DNA from: Mycobacterium sp. SM1
Lineage (GTDB): Bacteria > Actinomycetota > Actinomycetes > Mycobacteriales > Mycobacteriaceae
Assembly: GCF_018361265.1 (NCBI RefSeq)
Contig: NZ_JAFLNH010000002.1
Coordinates: 62,001 to 126,000, forward strand
Length of the DNA: 64,000 nucleotides
Direction: 5' to 3'
The notes under the pieces were generated by a model that saw nothing but the letters and a program-made list of their open reading frames with translations, did not search any database and had not been told where the DNA came from. How positions within the stretch are numbered: position 1 is the first letter of the stretch; each line of letters opens with the position of its first letter. Positions 41,645 through 51,746 of this stretch are shown here, one piece after another. A program made the position numbers and the translations under genes.

Positions 41645-41661
41645 GTCCCCGTGTCTATCAT

Positions 41662-41712
41662 GGGTGTCTGTCAGGGGTGTCTGTCCTGGGTGTCTTTCCT
41701 GGGTGTTTCACC
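41662..41712. repeat. 13-bp tandem repeats, nearly four units
   Basis: GGGTGTCTGTCAG (41662), GGGTGTCTGTCCT (41675), GGGTGTCTTTCCT (41688) and a partial fourth from 41701. The array fills the gap between the start of the glyoxalase-like gene and the end of the SDR gene, whose stop (41708-41710) is in the last unit. Confidence 0.85.
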
Positions 41713-42601
41713 CCGGAGGCGACGCCGGGTCGACGTGTCGCCGCCTCATCAGGGTGGTGACCCACCCGGGACCGATGCTGTCCAGCGCGTTGACGGCGAC
41801 CGCGACCCGTGGGGCGATCCGGACCGGGCGGGTGCGCGCGGCGGTGACCATCCAGTTCGCGGCCTCGTGCGCGCTGAGCGCGGGCATGCCGTCGTAGGCC
41901 TTCGTCGGCGCGATCATCGGGGTCGCCACCAGCGGGTAGTACAGCGTCGTCGAATGCACTCCCTTTGCGGCCCACTCGGTCTCGATGACCCGGCTGACCG
42001 CGGCCAGCGCGGCTTTCGAGGCGTTGTACACCGAGAACAGCGGCGCGGCCTCCGAGAGCACCCCCCACGTCGCGACGTTGATGATGTGGCCGTCGCCGCG
42101 CTCGAGCATCCCGGGCGCGACCCCGCGGATCAGCCGCAGCGGGGCGTAGTAGTTGAGCACCATGGTGCGCTCCACGTCGTGCCAGCGCTGCAGCGACTCG
42201 GCCAGCGGCCGGCGGATGGACCGGCCGGCGTTGTTGACCAGGATGTCCACCCCGCCGAGACGGCGCTCGACATCGGCCACCAGCGCGTCGACGGCGTCCA
42301 TGTCGGATAGATCGCAGGCGATCGCGATCGCGCTGCCGCCCCGCCGGGTGATCCGGTCCGCCACCGCGTCGAGCAGGCCTTTGCGGCGGGCGACGGCGAC
42401 CACGGTGGCGCCATGCCGGGCGAATCTCTCGGCGGCCGCCTCCCCGATGCCCGAGGATGCCCCGGTGAGCAGCACACGCTTGCCGGCCAGCTCAACCGGC
42501 TTTGCCGCCGACCGGCGCAGCAGCAGTCGCGGCGCGGCCGGCGGCCGCATGCCGGCCAGCGCGAGCGCCTCGGCGACCCGGCGAAGCGGAGTCTTGCTCA
42601 T
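41708..42601 (-). CDS. Short-chain dehydrogenase/reductase (Rv0547c-like)
   Basis: A 297-residue classical SDR. Cofactor motif VLLTGASSGIGEAAAERFA near residues 42-60, a NADP-type basic residue after VVAVARR, then ILVNNAGRSIRRP, the catalytic YNASKAAL (Tyr-x3-Lys) and the C-terminal WVTTLMRRRH. It probably oxidises or reduces a lipid or alcohol; a ~35-residue N-terminal extension (MSKTPLRRVAEALALAGMRP) is typical for mycobacterial relatives. ATG 42601 is chosen. The stop is inside 13-bp tandem repeats. Confidence 0.9.
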   Translation of the reverse strand: MSKTPLRRVAEALALAGMRPPAAPRLLLRRSAAKPVELAGKRVLLTGASSGIGEAAAERFARHGATVVAVARRKGLLDAVADRITRRGGSAIAIACDLSDMDAVDALVADVERRLGGVDILVNNAGRSIRRPLAESLQRWHDVERTMVLNYYAPLRLIRGVAPGMLERGDGHIINVATWGVLSEAAPLFSVYNASKAALAAVSRVIETEWAAKGVHSTTLYYPLVATPMIAPTKAYDGMPALSAHEAANWMVTAARTRPVRIAPRVAVAVNALDSIGPGWVTTLMRRRHVDPASPPG

Positions 42602-42656
42602 GAACCGGCAGTCTATGCGGCGGGCCGGCGGGCACCCTCGGCTCGGATCACTCGGA

Positions 42657-43628
42657 TCAGAAGTAGCGGGGAAACCGGCTCCAGTCGGGGGGGCGCTTCT
42701 GCAGGAAGGCGTCGCGGCCCTCGATGGCCTCATCGGTCATGTACGCCAGTCGCGTGGCCTCGCCGGCGAACAGCTGCTGACCCACCAGCCCGTCATCCAG
42801 CAGGTTGAACGCGTACTTTAGCATCCGTTGCGCTTGAGGGGATTTCGCGTTGATGGCCGCCGCCCACCGCAGGCCGACGGTTTCCAGGTCACGGTGATCC
42901 ACGACGGCGTTGACCGCGCCCATGCGCTGCATCTCCTCCGCGGTATAGGCCCTGCCCAGGAAGAAGATTTCCCGGGCGAACTTCTGACCCACCTGACGCG
43001 CCAAGTACGCGCTGCCGTAGCCGCCGTCGAAACTTCCGACGTCGGCGTCGGTCTGCTTGAAGCGGGCGTGTTCGCGGCTGGCCAGGGTCAGGTCGCAAAC
43101 CACATGCAGGCTGTGCCCGCCACCGGCCGCCCAGCCGTTGACCAGGCAGATCACCACCTTGGGCATGAACCGGATCAACCGCTGCACCTCCAGGATGTGC
43201 AACCGGCCGGCGCGCGCCGGGTCGACGGTGTCGGCGGTCTCCCCGGAGGCGTACTGGTAGCCGGTGCGCCCGCGGATACGCTGATCGCCCCCGGAGCAAA
43301 ACGCCCAGCCGCCGTCTTTCGGCGACGGACCGTTGCCGGTCAGCAGCACCACACCGACGTCCGGCGACATCCGGGCGTGATCCAAAGCGCGGTAGAGCTC
43401 ATCGACGGTGCGCGGGCGAAACGCGTTGCGCACCTCCGGCCGGTTGAAGGCGACTCGCACCGTGGCATCGGCGACATGGCGGTGATACGTGATGTCGGTC
43501 AGGTTGGCGAACTCGGCCTCGGAGTCCGCGACCCGCCGCCAGACGCTGGGATCAAAAGGGTTGTCGGTCAAGGCAGACCCCACCGCGACACCTCGGGGAG
43601 CATAGTGCGCACCGGCTTTCCAGACCAC
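42657..43628 (-). CDS. menB: 1,4-dihydroxy-2-naphthoyl-CoA synthase MenB
   Basis: A 323-residue crotonase-fold enzyme that closes the naphthoquinone ring. Seen: ITYHRHVADATVRVAFNRPEVRNAFRP, GNGPSPKDGGWAFCSGGDQRIRGRTGYQYA (oxyanion loop), NGWAAGGGHSLHVVCDL, the catalytic Asp in QTDADVGSFDGGYGSAYLAR and the end PPDWSRFPRYF. Almost every family residue is kept. GTG 43628 gives an N-terminus slightly longer than in M. tuberculosis; GTG 43583 is a plausible alternative. It shares the strand with the SDR gene 55 bases downstream. The vapBC3-fadD8 stretch next to menB in M. tuberculosis is replaced here by a VIT gene. Confidence 0.96.
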   Translation of the reverse strand: MVWKAGAHYAPRGVAVGSALTDNPFDPSVWRRVADSEAEFANLTDITYHRHVADATVRVAFNRPEVRNAFRPRTVDELYRALDHARMSPDVGVVLLTGNGPSPKDGGWAFCSGGDQRIRGRTGYQYASGETADTVDPARAGRLHILEVQRLIRFMPKVVICLVNGWAAGGGHSLHVVCDLTLASREHARFKQTDADVGSFDGGYGSAYLARQVGQKFAREIFFLGRAYTAEEMQRMGAVNAVVDHRDLETVGLRWAAAINAKSPQAQRMLKYAFNLLDDGLVGQQLFAGEATRLAYMTDEAIEGRDAFLQKRPPDWSRFPRYF

Positions 43629-43745
43629 AGCGGCCGTACTGGTTTGCTCATGGGCATATCAGGACGTTACCGTCATCGCGGGGCAACGCTTTGGCAAGGC
43701 TACGTTTGCTGGCGAGCGCGGTTTCCGGTGTCTAGGTTGGGCTGC

Positions 43746-44459
43746 GTGTCCAGCTCGTCGCACCGGCATGAGCCGCATGTGGGGTCGGTCTCCGCCCGGC
43801 TGAATTGGCTGCGCGCCGGGGTGCTGGGCGCCAACGACGGCATCGTGTCGACGGCGGGCATCGTGGTCGGTGTCGCCGCGGCGACCGCGGCACGGGCTCC
43901 CGTGATGACGGCCGGAATCGCGGGGCTGGCCGCGGGCGCGGCGTCGATGGCGCTGGGCGAATACGTCTCGGTGAGCGCCCAGCGTGACACCGAGCGGGCC
44001 CTGCTGCGCCAGGAGCGCCGGGAGCTGCACGAGGATCCCGCCGCCGAGCTGGCGGAGCTTGCCGCGCTGTACGAGGCCAAAGGGCTGTCGGCGGCCACCG
44101 CGCGCGCCGTCGCCGAGGAACTCACCGATCACGATCCGATCGCCGCGCACGCCGAGGTCGAGCTGGGTTTTGATCCGTCGGAGCTGACCAACCCGTGGCA
44201 GGCGGCGCTGTCATCGGCGTTGTCGTTCGGTGTCGGCGCGCTGCTGCCGCTGATCGCCATCCTGGTCGCACCGGTCGGAGTGCGCATCCCGATCACCGTG
44301 GCGGCGGTGCTGGCGGCCCTGGGCGCCACCGGTGTGGTGTCGGCGACCCTGGGCGGGGCGCCCAAGAGTCGTGCGGTGCTGCGCAACCTCGTCGGCGGGG
44401 GCCTGGCCCTGGCGACCACCTATCTGATCGGCCATCTGGTCGGTGCGGCGATCACCTGA
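43746..44459 (+). CDS. VIT1/CCC1-family iron/manganese transporter
   Basis: A 237-residue membrane protein: LNWLRAGVLGANDGIVSTAGIVVGVAAA (helix 1 with the family GxNDGIxST motif), GLAAGAASMALGEYVSVSAQRD (helix 2 with conserved Met/Gly/Glu), a cytosolic acidic loop (RQERRELHEDPAAELAELAALY and further Glu/Asp/His) that binds metal, and three C-terminal helices. Such proteins export Fe(II) or Mn(II) from the cytosol. GTG 43746 fits the N-terminus. It stands alone between divergent menB and menC, at a place where M. tuberculosis has other genes. Confidence 0.9.
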   Translation: MSSSSHRHEPHVGSVSARLNWLRAGVLGANDGIVSTAGIVVGVAAATAARAPVMTAGIAGLAAGAASMALGEYVSVSAQRDTERALLRQERRELHEDPAAELAELAALYEAKGLSAATARAVAEELTDHDPIAAHAEVELGFDPSELTNPWQAALSSALSFGVGALLPLIAILVAPVGVRIPITVAAVLAALGATGVVSATLGGAPKSRAVLRNLVGGGLALATTYLIGHLVGAAIT

Positions 44460-44560
44460 GCCTGGGGGTTGTCGTCCGCGGGTGCCCGTGCCGCGGCCGT
44501 TGCGTGTCGAGCGGGTGCGAGTTGGATGGTCATCGTGGTGGCAACGAATCGGGTGGGTGG

Positions 44561-45556
44561 GTGACCCCGGTGGGCCCGCCCCGGCGGGCCGAAGGCTCGC
44601 GGCCCTCGCTGGATGACATCCTGGACCGGTTGCACGTCGTCGCGCTGCCGATGCGGGTCCGGTTCCGCGGTATCAGCACCCGTGAAGTGGCGTTGCTCGA
44701 CGGCCCGGCCGGCTGGGGGGAATTCGGCGCCTTCCCCGAGTACGGCCCGCACGAGGCCGCGCCGTGGCTGGCCGCCGCGGTGGAGTCGGCGTACCGCGCG
44801 CCACCACCGGCCCGCCGGGCGCGCATCCCCGTCAACGCCACCGTTCCGGCCGTGCCCGCCGCGCAGGTTCCGGACGTGCTGGCGCGGTTCCCCGGTGCGC
44901 GCACCGCCAAGGTCAAGGTCGCCGAACCGGGCCAGGCCCTGGCCGACGACGTCGCCCGCGTGGAGGCGGTTCGCGCCCTGGTCCCCACGGTGCGGGTCGA
45001 CGCCAACGGCGGCTGGACGGTCGCGCAGGCCGCCGAGGCCGTGCGCGCGCTCACCGCGGGCGGCCCGCTGGAATATCTCGAGCAGCCGTGCGCCACCGTG
45101 GCGGAGCTCGCCGAGCTTCGGCGCCGCGTCGACGTGCCGATCGCCGCGGATGAGAGCATCCGCAAAGCCGCCGACCCGCTGCGGGTCATCCGGGCGCGCG
45201 CCGCCGATATCGCTGTTCTGAAAGTGGCCCCACTGGGAGGGATTTCAGCCGTGCTGAAGATCGCGGCCCAGATCGACATCCCGGTGGTCATCTCCAGCGC
45301 GTTGGATTCGGCGGTCGGCATCGCCGCCGGGCTGAGCGCGGCCGCGGCCTTGCCGCGCCTGGGTCACGCCTGCGGGCTGGGCACCGGCGGGCTGTTCGTC
45401 GAGGACGTTGCGGATCGGGTGCCCGTCGACGGCTCGCTGCCGGTGGCGCCGGTGACGCCGGACCCGGCGCGGCTGCACGCGCTGGGCGCCCCGCCGGGGC
45501 GACGGCGCTGGTGGCACGAGCGGGTCACGGCCTGCTACCGGCTGTTGCGCTGGTGA
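44561..45556 (+). CDS. menC: o-Succinylbenzoate synthase MenC
   Basis: A 331-residue enolase-superfamily enzyme that dehydrates SHCHC to OSB. Seen: LDDILDRLHVVALPMRVRFRG, WGEFGAFPEY, the acid/base lysine motif TAKVKVAEPGQ near 107-117, metal ligands in VRVDANGGW, EYLEQPC and IAADESIRK, and the second base in DIAVLKVAPLGGIS. GTG 44561 is chosen as the first codon with family-like sequence downstream; no ATG lies before it in frame. The following genes are on the same strand but 140 bases away. Confidence 0.94.
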   Translation: MTPVGPPRRAEGSRPSLDDILDRLHVVALPMRVRFRGISTREVALLDGPAGWGEFGAFPEYGPHEAAPWLAAAVESAYRAPPPARRARIPVNATVPAVPAAQVPDVLARFPGARTAKVKVAEPGQALADDVARVEAVRALVPTVRVDANGGWTVAQAAEAVRALTAGGPLEYLEQPCATVAELAELRRRVDVPIAADESIRKAADPLRVIRARAADIAVLKVAPLGGISAVLKIAAQIDIPVVISSALDSAVGIAAGLSAAAALPRLGHACGLGTGGLFVEDVADRVPVDGSLPVAPVTPDPARLHALGAPPGRRRWWHERVTACYRLLRW

Positions 45557-45602
45557 TTGGCGATCGCGCGTGGCTGCGGCGATCGCGACCTGCGCCGGCA
45601 TA

Positions 45603-45631
45603 GGTTTGAGGGGGGTTTGAGGGGTTTGAGT
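45603..45631. repeat. Short G-rich tandem repeats before the DoxX-like gene
   Basis: GGTTTGAGGGG-type units occur three times in 29 bases in the gap between menC and the DoxX-like gene. No function is evident. Confidence 0.6.
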
Positions 45632-45696
45632 GCCGATGCGGCACGACCCGGCGAGACGGTTCTGACCCCCGGGAGCGGCACACGAGAAAGGCGCAC

Positions 45697-46266
45697 ATGA
45701 GCACACCCACGGTCCGGCGGGATTGGGCGCCGGAGGCGGTGCGGATCATCTTCGGGATCATCTGGGCGATCGACGCCTGGCTGAAGTGGCAGCCGGGATT
45801 TCGCACCACCTTCCTGCCGAACATGATCACCACCGCGGGTGCGGAGCCGCACTGGCTTGCGCCGTGGTTCGCTTTCGTCCTTCGGGTGCTGCGCACCGCG
45901 CCGCACGTGTGGCCGTATCTGGCCGCGGGTGTCGAGACGACGCTCGCGATCACGTTGCTCCTCGGGGTGGGCCGGCGCGCCGTCTACGCGGGCGGCGCCG
46001 TATATGGCATGTCGATCTGGTGCACGGCGGACGGTTTCGGCGCGCCGTATGGTCCGGGGGCCACCGACATCGGGCCGGGCATCATCTACGCGCTGGTGTT
46101 TGTCAGCCTGCTGGTGATGCTCGAGCGGGGCCACGGCGGGCATCTTGCGCTGGACGCCGTCCTCGTTCGTCGAGTCCCCTGGTGGTCCAGGCTCGCCGGA
46201 CCCGTGGGCGCCGGCGCCGCCCCGGCGCCGGCGAAGACGGTGGCGGGCGTAGCGTCACGGCCATGA
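45697..46266 (+). CDS. DoxX-like integral membrane protein
   Basis: A 189-residue protein with four helices. Segments include [63 protein letters not shown] and [15 protein letters not shown]. The pattern of a first helix with an acidic residue (IDAWLKW) and a glycine-rich [15 protein letters not shown] resembles DoxX/TQO-small-subunit proteins, which pass electrons to quinone from thiol or thiosulfate oxidation. The C-terminal tail is Pro/Ala-rich. ATG overlaps the next gene by four bases at its stop (ATGA). Not part of this region in M. tuberculosis. Confidence 0.75.
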   Translation: MSTPTVRRDWAPEAVRIIFGIIWAIDAWLKWQPGFRTTFLPNMITTAGAEPHWLAPWFAFVLRVLRTAPHVWPYLAAGVETTLAITLLLGVGRRAVYAGGAVYGMSIWCTADGFGAPYGPGATDIGPGIIYALVFVSLLVMLERGHGGHLALDAVLVRRVPWWSRLAGPVGAGAAPAPAKTVAGVASRP

Positions 46267-47369
46267 GGACACGTGATGACGATCCGGTGGCGCCAGCCCG
46301 GGAAAATGCCTGGGCAACCGAGGAAAGCACCGATCGGTTCGTGGCCCGGATCGCCGGGGCGATCGACAGTGCCTGCGTGACGGTGCTGGTCAGTATCGGG
46401 CATCAGACCGGCCTGTTCGACACCCTTGCCGAACTGCCACCGGCCACCAGTGCGCAGATCGCCGCGGCCGCCGGGCTCAACGAGCGTTACGTGCGCGAAT
46501 GGCTGGGCGGTGCGGCCGCCGGGGGGATCGTCGACTACGACCCGGCCGCGGGGACGTACGCCCTGCCCGGCCACCGTGCCGCGGTGCTGACCCGGGCTGC
46601 CGGGCCGAAAAACCTGGCCCGGATGGCTCAGATGATTCCGATGATGGGCGAGGTCGAGCAGAAGGTCATCACCTGCTTTCGCAACGGCGGCGGATTGCCC
46701 TACAGCGAATACCCCCGGTTTCACGCCCTGATGGCCGAGCAGAGCGGCGCGGTGTTCGACGCCGCGCTGATCGACGTGATCCTGCCATTGGCCGACGGCC
46801 TGCCGCAGCGTCTGCGCGCTGGCCTGGACGTCGCCGACTTCGCTTGCGGCAGTGGCCATGCCGTCAACGTGATGGCGCAGGAGTTTCCGGCCAGCCGGTT
46901 CACCGGCGTGGACTTTTCCGAAGAAGCCGTTGCCGCGGCCAGCGCCGAGGCCGACCGGCTGGGCCTGCAGAACGCCAGGTTCGAACGCTGCGACCTGGCC
47001 GAGCTGGATCGCCCCGACGCCTACGACGTGATCACCGTGTTCGATGCGATCCACGACCAGGCCCAGCCGGCGCGGGTGCTGGCGAACATCCACCGGGCGC
47101 TGCGACCCGGCGGGGTGTTCCTGATGGCCGACGTCAAGGCGTCCAGCCGGTTGGAAGACAACATCGGCCTGCCGTTCACCCCGTTTCTCTACACGATTTC
47201 CACGATGCACTGCATGAGCGTGTCGCTGGCACACGGCGGCGCCGGGCTGGGCACGGCGTGGGGCCAGCAGGTGGCGCTGTCGATGCTCGAGGAGGCCGGA
47301 TTCGCCGAGGTGCGCACGGCGGAGATCGACGACGACCCGCTCAACATCTACTACATCGCCCGCAAGTAA
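46263..47369 (+). CDS. SAM-dependent methyltransferase (Rv2258c-like)
   Basis: A 368-residue two-part enzyme. The N-terminal ~110 residues are a winged-helix/dimerisation part ([59 protein letters not shown]). The C-terminal half is a class I methyltransferase with [20 protein letters not shown] (SAM motif near 190) and [15 protein letters not shown]. The layout resembles the mycobacterial Rv2258c family, thought to methylate a small aromatic or polyketide substrate. ATG overlaps the DoxX-like stop, so the two are translated together; a quinone or phenol substrate would fit that pairing. Confidence 0.85.
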   Translation: MRTRDDDPVAPARENAWATEESTDRFVARIAGAIDSACVTVLVSIGHQTGLFDTLAELPPATSAQIAAAAGLNERYVREWLGGAAAGGIVDYDPAAGTYALPGHRAAVLTRAAGPKNLARMAQMIPMMGEVEQKVITCFRNGGGLPYSEYPRFHALMAEQSGAVFDAALIDVILPLADGLPQRLRAGLDVADFACGSGHAVNVMAQEFPASRFTGVDFSEEAVAAASAEADRLGLQNARFERCDLAELDRPDAYDVITVFDAIHDQAQPARVLANIHRALRPGGVFLMADVKASSRLEDNIGLPFTPFLYTISTMHCMSVSLAHGGAGLGTAWGQQVALSMLEEAGFAEVRTAEIDDDPLNIYYIARK

Positions 47370-47473
47370 ATCCCGCCGGGCCGGAGCCGCCCGATGAAGC
47401 ACCGGCCCCGGTGCTTCACCGGGTAGCGGGCGGGTAACCGGGGTGGGCTGGCCGGGCAGTACCCTTCGTCTGC

Positions 47474-48262
47474 GTGACCACGTTGGCTTACGACGACCGC
47501 GGATCCGGCGAGCCCGTGGTCTTCATCGCGGGCAGTGGCGGTATGGGACGTACCTGGCATCTGCATCAGGTTCCGGCGTTCCTGGCCGCCGGATACCGCG
47601 CCATCACCTTCGACAATCGCGGGGTGGGCGCAACCGAGAACACCGACGGCTTCACGACGCAGACCATGGTTGCCGACACCGCGGCGCTGATCGAGACCCT
47701 CGGCGCGGCTCCGGCGCGCATCGTCGCGGCGTCGATGGGCGCGTTCATCGCCCAGGAACTCATGCTCACCCGGCCCGACTTGGTCAGCGCCGCCGTCCTG
47801 ATAGCGACCCGGGGGCGCCTGGACCGCGCCCGCGAGTTCTTTCACACCGCCGAGGCCGAGCTGGTCGACTCCGGCGTTCGGCTGCCGAACTCGTACGACG
47901 CGAAAGTTCGCTTGCTGGAAAGCTTTTCACCTAAGACCCTGAACGATGACACCGCCGTCGCCGACTGGATCGCGATGTTCACGATGTGGCCGAGCAAGCT
48001 CACCCCGGGCCTGCGCTGCCAGCTCAACGTCACGCCGCGGGACAACCGGCTGCCGGCCTACCGGGCCATTACCGCGCCGGTGCTGGTGATCGGCTTCGCC
48101 GACGACGTGATGACCCCGCCGCATCTGGGCCGCGAGGTCGCCGACGCCATACCCAATGGCCGCTACCTGCAGATACCCGACGCCGGGCACCTCGGGTTCG
48201 TCGAGCGGCCGGAGGCGGTCAATGCCGCCGCGCTGCAGTTTTTCGCCGCCGTGCCGGCGTGA
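47474..48262 (+). CDS. bpoC: Alpha/beta-hydrolase BpoC, MenH candidate (Rv0554-like)
   Basis: A 262-residue hydrolase equal in length to M. tuberculosis BpoC. Seen: [20 protein letters not shown] (oxyanion region), [12 protein letters not shown], the nucleophile elbow in [15 protein letters not shown] (Ala-Ser-Met-Gly instead of GxSxG), acid in [11 protein letters not shown] and final His in [11 protein letters not shown]. Annotated as a non-heme peroxidase, but its place between menC and menD makes it a candidate for the SHCHC synthase MenH. GTG start at 47474. Confidence 0.88.
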   Translation: MTTLAYDDRGSGEPVVFIAGSGGMGRTWHLHQVPAFLAAGYRAITFDNRGVGATENTDGFTTQTMVADTAALIETLGAAPARIVAASMGAFIAQELMLTRPDLVSAAVLIATRGRLDRAREFFHTAEAELVDSGVRLPNSYDAKVRLLESFSPKTLNDDTAVADWIAMFTMWPSKLTPGLRCQLNVTPRDNRLPAYRAITAPVLVIGFADDVMTPPHLGREVADAIPNGRYLQIPDAGHLGFVERPEAVNAAALQFFAAVPA

Positions 48263-48326
48263 GGCCGCCCGGCTCCCTGCCACCCGTCGGGGGTGCGCCG
48301 CCATCGGTGTGTGCCACGCTGGAGTG

Positions 48327-49985
48327 GTGAACCCGTCCACCATGCAGGCGCGTGTCGTCGTCGACGAGCTGATTCGCGGGGGCGTCCGTGATGTGGTGCT
48401 GTGCCCGGGCTCGCGCAACGCCCCACTGGCGTTCGCACTGCAGGACGCGGACCGCCGGGGAAGGATCCGGCTGCACGTGCGCATCGACGAGCGCACCGCG
48501 GGGTATCTGGCCATCGGGCTGGCGATCGGCTCCGGCGCACCGGTGTGCGTGGCGATGACCTCGGGTACCGCGGTGGCCAACCTGGGGCCCGCGGTGGTGG
48601 AGGCCAACTACGCGCGGGTGCCGTTGATTGTGCTGTCGGCCAACCGCCCCTACGAGTTGCTCGGCACCGGCGCCAACCAGACCATGGAGCAGCTGGGCTA
48701 CTTCGGCACCCAGGTCCGGGCCACCATCAGCCTGGGCCTGGCCGAAGACGCGCCCGAGCGCGTCGATGCCCTCAACGCGACGTGGCGATCGGCCACCTGC
48801 CGGGTGTTGGTGGCCGCCACCGGCGCTCGCACCGCTAACGCCGGCCCGGTGCACTTCGACATCCCGCTGCGCGAACCGCTGGTGCCCGATCAGGAACCCG
48901 ATCCCGCCGACACCCGCACCCCGGGGGGGCGGCCCGGCGGGGTGCCGTGGACCTGCGCCCCGCCGGCCACCTTCGACCAGCCGCTGGAGATCGATCTGTC
49001 CCGGGACACGGTAGTCATCTGCGGACACGGCGCCGGCGCGCACCCCAACCTGGCGGGGCTGCCTACCGTCGCCGAGCCGACGGCACCGCCAGCGGATAAC
49101 CCGTTGCATCCCTGGGTGCTGCCGCTGCTGCACCCCCAGCAGGTGATCATGGTCGGCCGCCCGACACTGCACCGCCCGGTGGCGGCCCTGCTGGCCGACC
49201 CGTCGGTGCCGGTGTACGCGCTGACGACCGGACCCCGCTGGCCGGACGTGTCGGGTAACTCGCAGGCCACCGGCACCCGGGCGGTCACCACCGGGGCGCC
49301 GAGCCCGGCGTGGCTGCGTCGCTGCGCGGACCTGCACCGGCAGGCGATCACGGCGGTGCGCTCCCAGCTCAAGGCCCACCCGCTGACCACGGGGCTGCAT
49401 GTGGCCGCGGCCGTGGCCGACGCGCTGCGCCCGGGCGACCAGCTGGTGCTGGGCGCGTCCAACCCGGTGCGCGACGCCGCGCTGGTCGGGTTGGACACCC
49501 ACGGCATCGCGGTGCGCTCCAACCGCGGTGTCGCCGGGATCGACGGCACCGTGTCCACCGCCATCGGGGCGGCGCTGGCCTACGAGCAGGCGCACGCTCG
49601 CGGGGGTGTCCCGCCCCGCACCATCGCGCTGATCGGCGACTTGACCTTCGTGCACGACAGCTCCGGGCTGCTGATCGGGCCCACCGAGCCGGTGCCGCAA
49701 AACCTGACAATCGTGGTGTCCAACGACAACGGCGGCGGCATCTTCGAACTGCTCGAGCAGGGCGATCCGCGGTTCTCCGACGTGTCTGCGCGGATCTTTG
49801 GCACCCCGCACGACGTCGATGTCGGCGCCCTATGTCGGGCCTACCATGTCGAAAGCCGCCAGATCGAGATCGACGACCTGCGGCCCGCCCTCGATGAGCC
49901 GGGTGCCGGCATGCGGGTACTGGAGGTCAAGGCCGACCGGTCCTCGCTGCGACAGCTGCATGCGGCCATCAGGGCCGCGCTGTGA
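48327..49985 (+). CDS. menD: SEPHCHC synthase MenD
   Basis: A 552-residue thiamine-diphosphate enzyme that joins 2-oxoglutarate to isochorismate, the committed step of menaquinone synthesis. Seen: [27 protein letters not shown] with the following [17 protein letters not shown] (catalytic Glu), [16 protein letters not shown], the ThDP-Mg motif [17 protein letters not shown] with [13 protein letters not shown], and a C-terminal [19 protein letters not shown] 48327 is chosen; the frame is open upstream but without similarity. In M. tuberculosis this enzyme is feedback-inhibited by DHNA, and the arginines for that site cannot be checked here. Same operon direction as bpoC. Confidence 0.96.
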   Translation: MNPSTMQARVVVDELIRGGVRDVVLCPGSRNAPLAFALQDADRRGRIRLHVRIDERTAGYLAIGLAIGSGAPVCVAMTSGTAVANLGPAVVEANYARVPLIVLSANRPYELLGTGANQTMEQLGYFGTQVRATISLGLAEDAPERVDALNATWRSATCRVLVAATGARTANAGPVHFDIPLREPLVPDQEPDPADTRTPGGRPGGVPWTCAPPATFDQPLEIDLSRDTVVICGHGAGAHPNLAGLPTVAEPTAPPADNPLHPWVLPLLHPQQVIMVGRPTLHRPVAALLADPSVPVYALTTGPRWPDVSGNSQATGTRAVTTGAPSPAWLRRCADLHRQAITAVRSQLKAHPLTTGLHVAAAVADALRPGDQLVLGASNPVRDAALVGLDTHGIAVRSNRGVAGIDGTVSTAIGAALAYEQAHARGGVPPRTIALIGDLTFVHDSSGLLIGPTEPVPQNLTIVVSNDNGGGIFELLEQGDPRFSDVSARIFGTPHDVDVGALCRAYHVESRQIEIDDLRPALDEPGAGMRVLEVKADRSSLRQLHAAIRAAL

Positions 49986-49992
49986 GGATGTG

Positions 49993-50481
49993 GTGATTCG
50001 GGTTGGCTCGCCAAAAATTCTGTGGCGCATACTGATTCATGGCCATACCGGCGATCGCGACACCCCGCGCACGCTGCGCTGGATCCGGGTCGGCGTGCTG
50101 GTCGCGGCCGTGCTGGTCACGTTGCAATCGGTGCTGCTGGTGGCCGGGGCGTGGCGCAACGACCTAGCCATCGAGCACAACATGGGGGTCGCGCAAGCCG
50201 AAGTGCTCAGTGCCGGGCCGCGGCGCTCCACCATCGAATTCGTCACCCCCGACCGCGTCACCTACCGCCCGGAACTGGGCGTGCTCTACCCCTCCGAGCT
50301 ATCCACCGGGATGCGGATTTACGTGGAGTATGACAAGCGAGACCCCAACCTGGTGCGGGTCCAGCACCGCAACGCCATGCTGGCCATCGTGCCGGCGGGC
50401 TCCGTCGCGCTGGTGGGCTGGTTGATCGCGGGACTTGCGCTGGTCGGGCTTGCGGTGGTGGAGAAGCGGTTGCGCCGTTAG
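49993..50481 (+). CDS. DUF3592-type membrane protein (Rv0556-like)
   Basis: A 162-residue protein with one helix near residues 31-55 (VGVLVAAVLVTLQSVLLVAGAW), an external beta domain (AEVLSAGPRRSTIEFVTPDRVTYRPELGVLYPSELSTGMRIYVEYDKRDPNLVRV) and a last helix (AIVPAGSVALVGWLIAGLALVGLAVV). The domain between two helices is the DUF3592 design. Start GTG 49993 (or 49990). It follows menD by eight bases and is conserved at this spot in M. tuberculosis; function unknown, perhaps linked to the mannosyltransferase that follows. Confidence 0.82.
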   Translation: MIRVGSPKILWRILIHGHTGDRDTPRTLRWIRVGVLVAAVLVTLQSVLLVAGAWRNDLAIEHNMGVAQAEVLSAGPRRSTIEFVTPDRVTYRPELGVLYPSELSTGMRIYVEYDKRDPNLVRVQHRNAMLAIVPAGSVALVGWLIAGLALVGLAVVEKRLRR

Positions 50482-50596
50482 CACGCCCCTTTGCCGCCGC
50501 GTTCGGGGCCGCGCTCCGGCCGAGACATCCACAGAGTTCGCGTCCCGTATGCCGGCCGGCAACCTCGTCGACAGCCGGTGCTGACACCGTGATGGC

Positions 50597-51724
50597 GTGC
50601 GCGTCGCCATCGTCGCCGAGTCCTTCCTCCCCCATGTCAACGGCGTCAGCAACTCGGTTGTCCGGATTCTCGAGCACCTGCGTCGCAGCGGGCTGGAAGC
50701 CCTGGTTATCGCACCCGACACCCCCCCGGGTGCGCCCCCCGCCGAGCGGGTTTACGACGGTATCCGGGTGCACCGCACACCGTCGCGGATGCTCCCGAAG
50801 GTGACCACGTTGCCCCTCGGCGTGCCCACCCCCCGAATCCTGCGGGTGCTACGCGGATTCGGCCCCGATGTGGTGCATCTGGCGTCCCCGGCGCTGCTCG
50901 GCTACGGCGGAATCCTGGCGGCACGGCGCCTGGGGGTGCCGACGGTTGCGGTATTTCAGACCGACGTCGCGGGTTTCGCGGCCAGCTACGGCGTCGGCAC
51001 GCTGTCGCGGGCGGCGTGGGCGTGGCTGCGCCACCTGCACCGGCTCGCCGACCGCACCCTGGCCCCGTCGACGTCGGCAATGGAAAGCCTTAGCGCCCAC
51101 GGTATCCCACGGGTGTATCGGTGGGCGCGCGGCGTCGACGTGGCGCGGTTCGCACCGTCGGCGCGCGACCAGGCGCTCCGGCGCCGCTGGTCGCCGGACG
51201 GCAGGCCGATCGTCGGCTTCGTGGGCAGGCTGGCACCGGAGAAGCATGTCGATCGGCTGGCGGCCCTGGCGCGCGGCACCGCCGTGCAGCTTGTCATCGT
51301 CGGCGATGGGATCGACCGCGCCAAGCTGCGATCTGCGATGCCCACAGCCGTTTTCACCGGAGCGCTGGATGGCGATGAGCTCGCCGCGGCGTATGCCAGC
51401 ATGGACGTTTTCGTGCATCCCGGCGAGCACGAAACGTTTTGTCAGGTCGTGCAAGAAGCGCTGGCGTCGGGGCTGCCGGTGATCGCCCCCGACGCCGGCG
51501 GACCGCGTGACCTTGTCCGGCCGTGGCGCACCGGATTACTGCTTCCCGTCAACGAGTTCGAGGCGCGGCTGCCCGCCGCGGTCGCCCACCTGCTCGAGCA
51601 GCGAATGCGCTATTCGGTGGCGGCCCGGCGCAGTGTGCTGCACCGCGGCTGGCCCGTCGTCTGCGACGAGTTGCTCGGCCACTACGAGGCGGTGCGGGGG
51701 AGCCGGCGGGCGGCGGCCGCCTGA
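50597..51724 (+). CDS. mgtA: GDP-mannose-dependent alpha-mannosyltransferase MgtA (Rv0557-like)
   Basis: A 375-residue GT4 enzyme. N-terminal Rossmann domain: [52 protein letters not shown]-terminal donor domain: [30 protein letters not shown], and the catalytic EX7E segment [27 protein letters not shown]. In M. tuberculosis and Corynebacterium, Rv0557 (earlier called PimB) adds mannose to a glycolipid (GlcAGroAc2) and may also act on PIMs. It begins at GTG. Its place between menD and menG is conserved. It acts at the cytosolic membrane face. Confidence 0.92.
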   Translation: MRVAIVAESFLPHVNGVSNSVVRILEHLRRSGLEALVIAPDTPPGAPPAERVYDGIRVHRTPSRMLPKVTTLPLGVPTPRILRVLRGFGPDVVHLASPALLGYGGILAARRLGVPTVAVFQTDVAGFAASYGVGTLSRAAWAWLRHLHRLADRTLAPSTSAMESLSAHGIPRVYRWARGVDVARFAPSARDQALRRRWSPDGRPIVGFVGRLAPEKHVDRLAALARGTAVQLVIVGDGIDRAKLRSAMPTAVFTGALDGDELAAAYASMDVFVHPGEHETFCQVVQEALASGLPVIAPDAGGPRDLVRPWRTGLLLPVNEFEARLPAAVAHLLEQRMRYSVAARRSVLHRGWPVVCDELLGHYEAVRGSRRAAAA

Positions 51725-51746
51725 GGCACCGGGTAGCCTCGGCGTT

